This document shows positions 43,805 to 50,663 of a stretch of DNA of 64,000 nucleotides, in pieces. Made by a program: the position numbers and the translations under genes. This stretch comes from UBA1351 sp965140555. GTDB taxonomy: Bacteria; Bacillota; Clostridia; Lachnospirales; Vallitaleaceae. Location: contig OZ223259.1 in assembly GCA_965140555.1 (NCBI GenBank), positions 1,364,001 through 1,428,000 on the forward strand, read 5' to 3'. A model generated the notes under the pieces. The model made no database searches. It was not told where the DNA came from and saw nothing but the letters and a program-made list of their open reading frames with translations. Positions within the stretch are counted from its first letter, which is position 1. Each line of letters starts with the position of its first letter.

Positions 43805-44218
43805 GTGAGTAAGGAATGGTTTGAATGGTATGTTAATGAAGCGACTAAAAGCAAAGTATGGGCAATGTATAGAGAGAGGTATTTATGCCCATGCTGTTAT
43901 ATGCCTACACTAGATGAGCGATCTGGATATGATATTTGTCCTATATGTTTTTGGGAAGACGATGGGCAAGACTCCGACGATGCGGATGTTATAAGAGGTG
44001 GTCCCAATCATGATTATTCTCTAACTGAGGCTAGAATTAATTTTGAAGAGTTTAAGACAATGTATCGGGAATCTGATACAAGATCGTTTGAATTACAACT
44101 AAAGTCAAGAACTAAAAGAATGCAACTATACAATATGTTCTGTAGGGCAATTTCAAGTAATTTAGATGATGATTGGGAGGCTGCAATGAGCATGGAAGAA
44201 TCATATCGTGGAGAATGA
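43805..44218 (+). CDS. CPCC family cysteine-rich protein, cassette cargo
   Basis: 137 residues with a GTG start at 43805 (GGAGGG upstream). The motif LCPCCYMPTLDERSGYDICP with FWEDDGQD, then RGGPNHDYSL, is the Cys_rich_CPCC family: two CxxC pairs likely to bind zinc. Function is unknown; members are found near polymorphic toxins and on mobile cassettes. Bounded by the attC sites at 43718 and 44249. Confidence 0.82.
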   Translation: MSKEWFEWYVNEATKSKVWAMYRERYLCPCCYMPTLDERSGYDICPICFWEDDGQDSDDADVIRGGPNHDYSLTEARINFEEFKTMYRESDTRSFELQLKSRTKRMQLYNMFCRAISSNLDDDWEAAMSMEESYRGE

Positions 44219-44248
44219 AGGTTGTGGTTGGCTCCCATGAATAACTTC

Positions 44249-44324
44249 ACCTAACAGCGAGTTGACGACATGGGCTTCTTAATCGGAAGGATGCCACACG
44301 TCGTCAACTCACGGAACGTTATAT
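44249..44324 (+). other. attC site (76 nt), clear structure
   Basis: Inverse core ACCTAAC (44249-44255) and core GTTATAT (44318-44324). Inner arms GAGTTGACGAC and GTCGTCAACTC are perfect complements over 11 nt. The variable end between them is about 28 nt. It closely resembles the site at 49087-49160. Confidence 0.82.
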
Positions 44325-44396
44325 GACATTACAAACTCGGTTTCGTATAATTATTATTTGAAATAGGAAAATTAAGAATTGAAATAAGGGGAAATC

Positions 44397-45350
44397 ATGA
44401 ATAAATTGTTATCGTTTTTTTGCTGCATATGTATTATATTTTTTATCGCAGGTTGTTACTATTTTCCTAATAGAAGTTTCATATCAGAACGCCTAGAATT
44501 ATTAGAAGAAGAGTTATTCGAAGCGGATACAATGAAACAAGAGATGACAGACACGATAGTAGGGTATTTGAACAACAAAGATATTGAATCACTTAAATCA
44601 CTATTTTGCCCAAAATCACAGGGCTTAGAGGACTTCGATAAACAGATTAACGCTGCAATTGATTTAATTGATGGCAGTATAATTAGCTATGATGATAAAT
44701 TGATGGGATCAGAAGGTAAATCTACAGAATATGGAAGAATAACCGAGCTAGATAGAAGATGGGGGGTTGATGAAGTAATTACTGATAGTGGAAAGAAATA
44801 TGAACTATATATAGATTATCAGGTAATATATGAAAATGATATTGGTAAAGTAGGTATACAAAGGTTGTTTGTTGAGAATGAAGAGGGTACTGAAGTACAA
44901 ATTGGATATGGTTGGCCTGAGTATTATCATGAAGGAAGTGCTGTTGCAAGAGATGTTGTTACCGCATTAGGAAATGATGATATAAAGACGATTGAAAATC
45001 TTATTAATCAGGAAACAAAACAGAAGTTCAATATAATTGAACAAATTGAAAATGCCACATCTTTTTTTGAAGGTCAAGCATATATGGGAAAAGTTGAAGG
45101 GGATGGTTTAGAATATGATGGTGCTTATGATTACGACACAATTGTAACGGATGATGAGGTTGTAATTAACAACGAACCAATCGAAACATCGATTAAAGTG
45201 CATTGTACGAATATTATGACTAATGAAGATGTTATTTATGAGATGGAACTATACTCATACCTTAAGAACGATAATAATAAACAACTAATTAGAGTGTCAA
45301 AGATTGTTTTAAAAGACGGGGATGGTAATCTTGTTGAGATTGGAAATTAA
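44397..45350 (+). CDS. Lipoprotein with two related repeats (DUF5104-like), cassette cargo
   Basis: 317 residues. The signal ends FFIAGC (lipobox), so it is exported and lipid-anchored. Two similar halves (about 45-170 and 180-310) each contain a helix pair and a beta sheet (ESLKSLFCPKSQ / KTIENLINQETKQ), suggesting a duplicated NTF2-like domain as in DUF5104 proteins. Family name is tentative. A large cassette gene with no promoter recognised directly upstream. attC sites flank it. Confidence 0.6.
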   Translation: MNKLLSFFCCICIIFFIAGCYYFPNRSFISERLELLEEELFEADTMKQEMTDTIVGYLNNKDIESLKSLFCPKSQGLEDFDKQINAAIDLIDGSIISYDDKLMGSEGKSTEYGRITELDRRWGVDEVITDSGKKYELYIDYQVIYENDIGKVGIQRLFVENEEGTEVQIGYGWPEYYHEGSAVARDVVTALGNDDIKTIENLINQETKQKFNIIEQIENATSFFEGQAYMGKVEGDGLEYDGAYDYDTIVTDDEVVINNEPIETSIKVHCTNIMTNEDVIYEMELYSYLKNDNNKQLIRVSKIVLKDGDGNLVEIGN

Positions 45351-45381
45351 GAATATCTGATTAAGTATCGTATGCAACATC

Positions 45382-45469
45382 GCCTAACTATTAGAAATGT
45401 ATCCGTCATCATCAAAGAAAAAGCCCTACCAAAAAGGTAGCGCTGATGACGAGAGACATTGTGTTGGAC
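45382..45469 (+). other. attC site (88 nt), clear structure
   Basis: Inverse core GCCTAAC (45382-45388) and core GTTGGAC (45463-45469) both fit RYYYAAC/GTTRRRY. Inner arms CGTCATCA and TGATGACG are perfect complements. The variable end holds its own hairpin CTACC-AAAAA-GGTAG. Confidence 0.85.
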
Positions 45470-45636
45470 GAAGCCGCGGACGCCTAGGAAAGAGTATGTA
45501 AATAGCTATCACAAAAAATTGTATTTTATTAAAAATTTTCGCGAAAAGGGAGAGGAAAAGTTATGATTTCATGATTTTGAATAAAACTTCCCCCTCCCCA
45601 ATTAAGGGGCTTTTAAAAATATGAAGTTAATGGGTT

Positions 45637-45825
45637 TATGTTAGACAAACCGAATAAGAACCATTGATGTAACTGGTAGAGAGATGTCTAGATTTGAGAT
45701 CAAGAAGAAAAAAATCGAACATCTTCAGTTGTAAGTTCATCAATAGGTTTGTTGATAAATAACAAGAATCTACGTAAATGAGCAGAATACGATTGGATGG
45801 TTCTAGATGAAAAATAGCGACCTAA
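45637..45825 (-). pseudogene. Tyrosine recombinase/integrase N-terminal fragment (frameshifted)
   Basis: Minus-strand reading gives FSSRTIQSYSAHLRRFL, then LFINKPIDELTTEDVRFF, then after a one-base shift in a run of seven T, LLDLKSRHLSTSYING. This is the SAM-like N-terminal (core-binding) domain of XerC/D-type or integron/IS91-associated recombinases. The catalytic domain is absent and there is no start codon context. It is antisense to the cassette direction, in the otherwise empty cassette between attC sites at 45382 and 45887. The rest of 45470-46000 shows no gene. Confidence 0.65.
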
Positions 45826-45886
45826 TCATCATAACGAAATGGAGAGTAAATAAAAAGAATTTGAAAAGCCACCGCGCTAGCGGTTC

Positions 45887-45955
45887 AGCTAAAGCTTCAC
45901 ACGCATAAGCTCGTCCTGTAAGCTCGTTGGCGTCGTGAACCGACGAACGTTATAG
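45887..45955 (+). other. attC-like site (69 nt)
   Basis: Inverse core AGCTAAA (45887-45893), inner arms TTCAC/GTGAA, VTS with ATAAGCTCGTCCTGTAAGCTCG, and core GTTATAG (45949-45955). It is a near copy of the site at 43367-43435, which suggests a shared origin. Confidence 0.72.
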
Positions 45956-45995
45956 GACATACAACAGGTCGGGTTTGATTTAGATTTATGTATAA

Positions 45996-46016
45996 TAAAA
46001 GGCCCATTTCTGAGCC
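45996..46016 (-). terminator. hicAB terminator
   Basis: On the minus strand GGCTCA-GAAA-TGGGCC (one G-U pair) is followed by TTTTATT, just after the hicB stop codon. With the dedicated promoter, it makes hicAB an independent unit inside the array. Confidence 0.7.
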
Positions 46017-46022
46017 GAAATA

Positions 46023-46385
46023 TTAAGCTCTATGTAAATGTTCTAATTCTTTGCTTAGGAGATATACGCATAATTGATTCATACTAATTCCTTCAGCTTT
46101 TGCTTCCTCGACGAGTTGCTTATGCAATGATTTTGGGATTCTGAGCTTGAAGTTTCCAGAATAAGCAGCTATATCTTTTGGTTCTGGAATAGTTACATTG
46201 TTTTCGATTGCAGTTTCAAGCCATGCGATTTTCGCATCTTCAGCCATAAGGTGAATTTCTTCGAATGAGTCTGCAACAGTCATGCATCCTTTGAGGTCGG
46301 GATACTCAGCGAAGTAGCTACCATCTTCTTCCTGAAGAACAGTAAGAGGGTATTTGATATTTTTGTAGTAGTTGATATCTTTCAT
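46023..46385 (-). CDS. hicB: HicB antitoxin
   Basis: 120 residues. The N-terminal HicB fold (YPLTVLQEEDGSYFAEYPDLKGC and TVADSFEEI) is a partial RNase H-like domain that binds HicA. A C-terminal ribbon-helix-helix (KLRIPKSLHKQLVEEAKAEGISMNQLCVYLLSKEL, abbreviated here) binds DNA and should autoregulate the operon. It follows hicA by 3 bp. Antisense to the surrounding cassette genes. Confidence 0.92.
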   Translation of the reverse strand: MKDINYYKNIKYPLTVLQEEDGSYFAEYPDLKGCMTVADSFEEIHLMAEDAKIAWLETAIENNVTIPEPKDIAAYSGNFKLRIPKSLHKQLVEEAKAEGISMNQLCVYLLSKELEHLHRA

Positions 46386-46388
46386 ATC

Positions 46389-46637
46389 TTACTCCTTTTC
46401 AATGAGGTTAAGGTCTTGAAGTATTGCTAAGACCTTCTTTACATAAATGGTTTTCACCGGTTTATGTTTTGGTATTGTTATGATATGATTTCTGAAGGTA
46501 TATGTATAGTGTGAAGAACCACCACGAGGAGCTCTTTCACTGAAACCAATATGTAGTAATAGTGTTTGAAGTGTTTCGAATTTAACATTAGTTGGATTGT
46601 TTCTAAGTTTTTGTAGCAGTTTATCTTTTTTGCTCAT
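46389..46637 (-). CDS. hicA: HicA mRNA interferase toxin
   Basis: 82 residues with a dsRBD-like HicA fold. Catalytic His in GGSSHYTY, and HIITIPKHKPVKTIYVKKVL completes the domain. Cleaves mRNA independently of ribosomes when free of HicB. Starts with AGGAGGGG at 5 nt and has a consensus promoter directly upstream. First gene of the pair. Confidence 0.93.
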   Translation of the reverse strand: MSKKDKLLQKLRNNPTNVKFETLQTLLLHIGFSERAPRGGSSHYTYTFRNHIITIPKHKPVKTIYVKKVLAILQDLNLIEKE

Positions 46638-46654
46638 GATCCCCTCCTAATGAC

Positions 46655-46683
46655 ATTATAAATGGTGTCGTATATGGTGTCAA
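46655..46683 (-). promoter_or_regulatory. hicAB promoter with direct repeats
   Basis: TTGACA (46678-46683), 17 nt, TATAAT (46655-46660) on the minus strand, a perfect consensus. The repeat GACACCATATAC / GACACCATTTAT overlaps -35 and spacer and may be the HicB operator. Confidence 0.8.
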
Positions 46684-46709
46684 TAGTTATCCTATTGTAC
46701 GATCCTAAA

Positions 46710-46811
46710 ATGTACGTAGGAATAATCCCATTAATATTTATTGGGATAATATTTCCATTCATGGCTAGATTATTACTTTTATTTCAGTTTAAAGTGCATG
46801 GAATTAAATAA
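46710..46811 (+). CDS. Possible 33-residue hydrophobic peptide
   Basis: ATG at 46710 followed by a hydrophobic helix (YVGIIPLIFIGIIFPFMARL) and a short basic tail. No convincing RBS. It lies between the hicAB promoter and the attC at 46852, in the cassette direction. It may be a remnant of a larger membrane protein. Confidence 0.25.
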   Translation: MYVGIIPLIFIGIIFPFMARLLLLFQFKVHGIK

Positions 46812-46851
46812 ATCAAAGATTATATCGCCATAATAATCCGCAGATTACTTC

Positions 46852-46924
46852 TTCCAACAGACTGTTCCCAATATGTACAGGAAATCGGAAGAGGGACACG
46901 TCGGGAACAGCCGAAATGTTAGGT
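46852..46924 (+). other. attC-like site (73 nt)
   Basis: Inverse core TTCCAAC (46852-46858) and core GTTAGGT (46918-46924). Inner arms CTGTTCCC and GGGAACAG are perfect over 8 nt. Closes the hicAB cassette. Confidence 0.72.
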
Positions 46925-46976
46925 ACAATGCTATCTCTATGTATTTCAAATCAATTATTAATAGTGGGAGGATTTT

Positions 46977-47579
46977 ATGAATATAATTATTATAAGACAT
47001 GGTGAATCGGAGGCAGACTTGCTTAATGTACATGAGGGTAGAGCCGATTTTCCATTGACCGCCAGAGGAAAAGAACAAGCCGAATTGTTGGGTGATTGGA
47101 TTTACAAGAATGAAAGAATCGATATAATACTGTCTAGTCCATTGTCACGTGCAAGAAGTACTGCTGAGTCTGTTGGAGAAAGGTTCGGGATAAATGTCAT
47201 ATACGATGATGAGCTAATGGAATGGAATAATGGATTGCTTGCAGGTTTAGGAAAAGAAGAAGCGAATAGATTATATCCTATACCCGTAGGTGGAAAGAAG
47301 CCGCATCATGAATTGGCTGAATCAGAATCTATGATAGATTTTCGTGCTCGAGCTGAGAAGTTTTTATCTCGTATGTTTGAAGAATATGCTTCAATAGAGA
47401 ATGTTTGTCTTGTGACTCATGGTGGAATGAGTAATATGTTGTATAGATCATTGCTAGGTTTACCCGTGACATCAGGACATTCAATTTCTTGTGGTGATAC
47501 AGCGCTGAATAAGTATAGAATAACCAACAGTGGTTGCCATATCGAATATCTTAATAAAAGTGAGCATCTACGAATTTGA
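46977..47579 (+). CDS. Histidine phosphatase family protein, cassette cargo
   Basis: 200 residues. Catalytic RHG motif at the N-terminus (NIIIIRHGESEADLLN), LSSPLSRARSTAE, and the second catalytic His in CLVTHGGMSN. Members dephosphorylate small phosphate esters or phosphoproteins; the substrate is unknown. RBS GGGAGG at a good distance. Flanked by attC sites at 46852 and 47593. Confidence 0.9.
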   Translation: MNIIIIRHGESEADLLNVHEGRADFPLTARGKEQAELLGDWIYKNERIDIILSSPLSRARSTAESVGERFGINVIYDDELMEWNNGLLAGLGKEEANRLYPIPVGGKKPHHELAESESMIDFRARAEKFLSRMFEEYASIENVCLVTHGGMSNMLYRSLLGLPVTSGHSISCGDTALNKYRITNSGCHIEYLNKSEHLRI

Positions 47580-47592
47580 TTCACTTAATATG

Positions 47593-47645
47593 TATTAACA
47601 GCTGACGAGATAGCACTTCAACAGTGAATTTGCAGGACGTTATAC
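47593..47645 (+). other. Degenerate attC-like site (53 nt)
   Basis: TATTAAC (47593-47599) as inverse core and GTTATAC (47639-47645) as core; a small hairpin CACT-TCAAC-AGTG lies between. Inner arms are weak, so this site is less certain than the others. Confidence 0.5.
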
Positions 47646-47679
47646 GTCACTCAACACTACTCTTCAAAAGGGGATTATT

Positions 47680-47754
47680 ATGGTGAATCTCATGGGATCA
47701 TGTTATGATCAATATATGGATATTAGAAGACTTTACAAATTAGATATACTATAA
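47680..47754 (+). CDS. Possible 24-residue leader or remnant peptide
   Basis: ATG with AAGGGG upstream, ending 15 bp before the next ORF. Sequence is unremarkable and could be a truncated gene start or an upstream coupling ORF. Support is weak. Confidence 0.25.
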   Translation: MVNLMGSCYDQYMDIRRLYKLDIL

Positions 47755-47769
47755 ATTTGAGGAGGCATT

Positions 47770-47952
47770 ATGCTTAATAAAACTATTAGTTCATCAAAAA
47801 AATATAAAACATTACATATTATTAACTTATTTCTAAATGTTATCTTGTTATTGATTAGCATAAGATTAGGTACAAAAGCATGGCCTCTTACAATAATAAG
47901 TATAACAACTTTGATATTCAACACGTTAACATTATATGATTTATACAAATAA
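47770..47952 (+). CDS. Small two-helix membrane protein, cassette cargo
   Basis: 60 residues, RBS GAGGAGG 6 nt before the ATG. Two hydrophobic segments (about 16-34 and 38-58), with short basic start. Unknown family. A hairpin terminator follows at 47978. Confidence 0.5.
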   Translation: MLNKTISSSKKYKTLHIINLFLNVILLLISIRLGTKAWPLTIISITTLIFNTLTLYDLYK

Positions 47953-47977
47953 TCAAACTTAAACTTCAATTCTCATA

Positions 47978-48003
47978 GGTGCTATTAAATAGTGCCTTTT
48001 TTG
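47978..48003 (+). terminator. Terminator after the 60-residue cassette ORF
   Basis: GGTGCTATT and AATAGTGCC form a 9-bp stem (one G-U) followed by TTTTTT. It lies at the exact left junction of the 500-bp duplicated segment. Confidence 0.75.
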
Positions 48004-48501
48004 AAGCTACTCCTTAGCTCATTTCAAGAATAATTTGTCATCAAGCTCACACCAAACTTGACTGGCTATCACAAGTGATAATTCTCTACTTTCTGATTCA
48101 ACATGTTCGTTTTATTAATTTATACATTTATAAGATATGGATTTAATTATGCCAATCTTCTTATTTTCTTTCACAATCAAACCTCTTTTCATTATTCAAT
48201 AACGGTGAGCGTTTCATTAATGATGAAGAAATGTATTCTTTATGATAAAATAATAACTAGTGTACTGTATCATTCATATTTGAGCAAATGATGCAGAGTG
48301 TATTTTTATAGGCAAGGCGCTGGAATGAGGCGATGCGGTGCCATCGTCGATTGACAGCAACGATGTCCTATAGGAAAACAAGCCAATCATTTCTCTATTT
48401 ATGAGTGATACAGTACACTAGATACTAAAAACCAATCATTATGTCGTAAACAACCTTTAAAATATGGTCGTTTACGCATTGCGTGAATAGTGTAGTTAGG
48501 T
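48003..48501. repeat. Direct repeat copy 2: argS T-box 5' half inside the cassette array
   Basis: About 499 bp nearly identical to 42567-43062. It carries the stem I part of the T-box and its promoter (minus strand TTGGCA-17-TATAAA near 48132-48161), a full family 2 element, and ends with GTAGTTAGGT, an exact GTTRRRY core site (48495-48501). The T-box antiterminator/terminator and argS are absent. No gene lies in 47953-48548. Confidence 0.9.
48258..48420. repeat. Long palindromic element, repeat family 2 (second copy)
   Basis: 163-bp copy of the 42820-42981 element with the same termini (TAGTGTACTG...CAGTACACTA) and core. It lies within the duplicated segment, so it was probably copied with it. 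Confidence 0.8.
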
Positions 48502-48548
48502 GAAATCACTGGACTAGACATTGAGAAGAGTTTGAGGGAGGTAATTAT

Positions 48549-49049
48549 ATGGACAACATTGAGATTATTAGAGCTTCAGGCGAATTAGCAGAATCATACT
48601 GTGCGGCAGTTGATAAGGTCGCAAGAGAACGGAAGTACTTGGCAGCAGTTGAGGGATTCCCGGTTGAAAGCACGATTGGATTCGTTAAGATGATCGAGGA
48701 CAATGGATTGGCTCAATTTTATGCAGTTGAGAATGGAGAAGTGATTGGGTGGTGCGACATTTTGCCGAAGAGTTTTGAAGGACTAAAGCATGTTGGCAAT
48801 TTGGGTATGGGAGTTGTAGAAGACCGAAGAGGGCAAGGTATTGGAAGCAAGCTTTTTGAACATACATTAAGTTATGCACAAGCTAATAATGGAATTGAGA
48901 AGATAGAGCTGGAAGTATTTGAAAGCAATAAGGTGGCTATAGAATTATATGAGAAGTATGGCTTCACATATGAAGGAAGAAGAGAGAAGTCTAGAAAGCT
49001 GGATGGTGAATACGACAATATAGTGCTGATGGGAAAGCAACTGGCTTGA
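48549..49049 (+). CDS. GNAT family N-acetyltransferase, cassette cargo
   Basis: 166 residues. Acetyl-CoA-binding motif A is LGMGVVEDRRGQGIGSKLF (R/QxxGxG/A: RRGQGIG), and motif B is VFESNKVAIELYEKYGFTYEGRRE, as in RimI/PhnO-type enzymes. The substrate is unknown. GGGAGG RBS. It starts 47 bp after the GTTAGGT core at 48495, with the attC at 49087 behind it. Confidence 0.93.
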   Translation: MDNIEIIRASGELAESYCAAVDKVARERKYLAAVEGFPVESTIGFVKMIEDNGLAQFYAVENGEVIGWCDILPKSFEGLKHVGNLGMGVVEDRRGQGIGSKLFEHTLSYAQANNGIEKIELEVFESNKVAIELYEKYGFTYEGRREKSRKLDGEYDNIVLMGKQLA

Positions 49050-49086
49050 CCTTAAGGCTACTCAGAGCTGACGTCCAGTGAACTTC

Positions 49087-49160
49087 ACCTAACAGCGAAC
49101 TTACTACATGGACAATAATTCGGAAGGATGTCCACGTCGTGAATTCACGGTCCGTTATCT
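49087..49160 (+). other. attC site (74 nt)
   Basis: Inverse core ACCTAAC (49087-49093) and core GTTATCT (49154-49160). Inner arms GAACTTACTAC and GTCGTGAATTC pair imperfectly; the rest parallels the site at 44249-44324. Confidence 0.78.
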
Positions 49161-49196
49161 GACATTAGCACTTAGTTATATGGAAAGGGGAAGTTT

Positions 49197-49500
49197 ATGA
49201 TCAATATCGATTGGCTTGAACCTTGGGAAGAGATAGATAATAATAACACGCATTTTGATGAACAATTGATTAGGGAACTGTCACAAGGACATCTATTGTA
49301 TGGTCTAAAGTGTAAAGCGATAGGAAGAAGATGAGACTGTGATGATGTGATTTATGAGGTGTCAGCTGTTAATATAAAGTACGCAATTGTACATTTGACT
49401 TACTCAAATTATCGTACAGATAATAGATATCCGCGAATTAAGATTTTTGAATCATTGAAGGATTTTCAATGTGAAATTGAGCAAGACCATAATGAATAGA
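49197..49500 (+). pseudogene. Broken cassette gene of a known integron hypothetical family
   Basis: From ATG 49197 the reading MINIDWLEPWEEIDN, GHLLYGLKCKAIGRR is stopped by TGA at 49332-49334 and continues DCDDVIYEVSAVNIKYAIVHLTYS. A one-base shift at about 49440 is needed to reach FESLKDFQCEIEQDHNE before TAG 49498. The pattern resembles a hypothetical protein common in integron cassettes (GHxLxG...KAIGRRxDxDDVLY). Two lesions argue for a pseudogene. Confidence 0.65.
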
Positions 49501-49512
49501 TTTAAGAAGTCC

Positions 49513-49519
49513 GTTAGGC
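49513..49519 (+). other. Isolated attC core site GTTAGGC
   Basis: GTTAGGC fits GTTRRRY exactly and begins 12 bp after the pseudogene's final stop. The matching inverse core upstream is missing, so the attC seems truncated. Confidence 0.45.
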
Positions 49520-49578
49520 GAAAGATAATACTAGTACATAATTGAACGAAGCTATAACTAGAGGGAGATATAACGTTA

Positions 49579-50046
49579 ATGATAAAAAAAAGTAAAATAA
49601 TACGTATTCCAATAATTTCGATCATCTCAGGTATAATATTAAGCTTGATTCAAGACCTAATTATTTATATGATTATGAATTTTAAAGCTATGCAACAAGC
49701 TTACATAGCGGATAATATATTCTGGATTTCAGGAACTTTAATCAGTATTGGCCTGATTATTTTCTTTGGGTTAACGTATATAAATGATATGACAAAAATG
49801 GAAATACTATATTCTGCATTGATTGTTGTGTTATATTACGTTTTATTTCTTATTGGGCAACAAATATTAAAATCCAGAGGGGGGGTTGTAGCTTCCTACC
49901 AAATGTTATATACACCATTATTTTTATATGAATTTGTTCATTCATTAATTGTTAAATTTATGAATATAACTATATGGATAGGTCTAGTGCCAAGTATTTT
50001 CAGTCCATTTATATTCATACTATTTGGTAGAGGAAAAGTTCAATAA
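49579..50046 (+). CDS. Four-helix membrane protein, cassette cargo
   Basis: 155 residues with four predicted membrane helices (about 10-33, 45-65, 75-95, 125-150) and a basic N-terminus. Family not recognised. RBS GAGGGAGAT upstream. It sits between the GTTAGGC site at 49513 and the inverse core at 50123. Confidence 0.55.
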   Translation: MIKKSKIIRIPIISIISGIILSLIQDLIIYMIMNFKAMQQAYIADNIFWISGTLISIGLIIFFGLTYINDMTKMEILYSALIVVLYYVLFLIGQQILKSRGGVVASYQMLYTPLFLYEFVHSLIVKFMNITIWIGLVPSIFSPFIFILFGRGKVQ

Positions 50047-50122
50047 AGTCATCTGATTAGGTGAAGCTGGATATCATTGAACATATGATTGTGCGTATGT
50101 GTCGATTTCCGTATTATCCTTC

Positions 50123-50129
50123 GCCTAAC
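50123..50129 (+). other. Inverse core GCCTAAC without matching core
   Basis: GCCTAAC fits RYYYAAC. Within 20 bp the sequence passes into a truncated peptidase E reading frame, so the attC's 3' half is gone, probably by recombination or deletion. Confidence 0.5.
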
Positions 50130-50148
50130 AAACGACTTTCAACATTAA

Positions 50149-50499
50149 CTTTCTGCTTTTGCAGGTTCAATTTGTTGGTTTACATTTGGACATAGTGATA
50201 GTCAATCATTGGATGATTCGGATAAACGGGAATATTCTCGTGTCTATGGACTGGGATTGTTGCCTCTTGCCCACTGTCCCCATTATAATGAAGAGGGACG
50301 AGAAAGCTTTGATAATATGATGAAGGAAGAGAAAATTAGTGGTATTGCATTAGAGAATAATGTAGCACTAATTGAACTCGATGGAGAGTATCAGATCCTT
50401 AAGGCAGATCGTACGAAAAAGGCGTACCTACTGAAGAAGACAGTCGATGGTTTAATAAAGAAGGAATTGCCGGAGGGAATAATCTCTTTACCTAAATAA
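50149..50499 (+). pseudogene. Peptidase E (S51)-like C-terminal fragment
   Basis: The open frame, from a stop at 50146, reads SAFAGSICWFTFGHSDSQSLD and RVYGLGLLPLAHCPHYNEEGRESF. AGSICWF, GHSDS and the CPHY motif are those of S51 peptidase E, whose GxSAG Ser box lies just before. No start codon with RBS exists for this frame and the N-terminal half is absent. A TTG-start version from 50209 (96 aa) is possible but would lack the active-site region. Confidence 0.65.
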
Positions 50500-50541
50500 T
50501 TTGACTTGGTTATAGCGACAGGCCGTTTCCGAAGGCAACTT

Positions 50542-50590
50542 CACCAACATACGATTTCCAATAATGCAATTCGCTAACCGAGTCAGGACA
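50542..50590 (+). other. attC-like left-half remnant at the array's right end
   Basis: CACCAAC (50542-50548) followed by ATACGATTTCC and CGCTAACCGAGTC. It is closely similar to 43305-43366. No closing core site before the terminator. Marks the end of recognisable cassette sequence. Confidence 0.45.
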
Positions 50591-50603
50591 ATTTATCATG
50601 AAA

Positions 50604-50640
50604 AAGAAAGGGCTGCCAATCTTGATTGGCAGCCTTTTTC
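50604..50640. terminator. Bidirectional terminator at the array's right boundary
   Basis: GGCTGCCAAT-CTTG-ATTGGCAGCC is a perfect 10-bp stem with TTTTT after it on the plus strand and A-rich sequence before it, so it can stop transcription from the array and from the lipoprotein gene at 50664-51512. Confidence 0.9.
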
Positions 50641-50663
50641 TAATATAACAATATATATCACCT

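Larger units (their letters stand above)
43056..50600 (+). mobile_element. Integron-type gene-cassette array without integrase (CALIN-like)
   Basis: About 7.5 kb of short cassettes, mainly plus-strand genes, while flanking genes run on the minus strand. At least eleven boundaries have attC-like core sites: inverse core RYYYAAC on the 5' side and GTTRRRY on the 3' side, always in that polarity. Four or five have clear inner inverted repeats. Cargo is typical for cassettes: small membrane proteins, CPCC protein, GNAT, HicAB, phosphatase, and unknowns. No intI gene lies in the window. Chromosomal cassette arrays are best known in Proteobacteria, so this setting is unusual. Confidence 0.75.

Noticed and set aside
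48003..48250. Second functional T-box riboswitch
   Set aside because: The copy lacks the T-box sequence, antiterminator and terminator, and no downstream synthetase gene exists in that orientation.
50209..50499. Complete 96-residue protein starting with TTG
   Set aside because: The reading frame continues upstream with clear peptidase E sequence, so it is a truncated gene.
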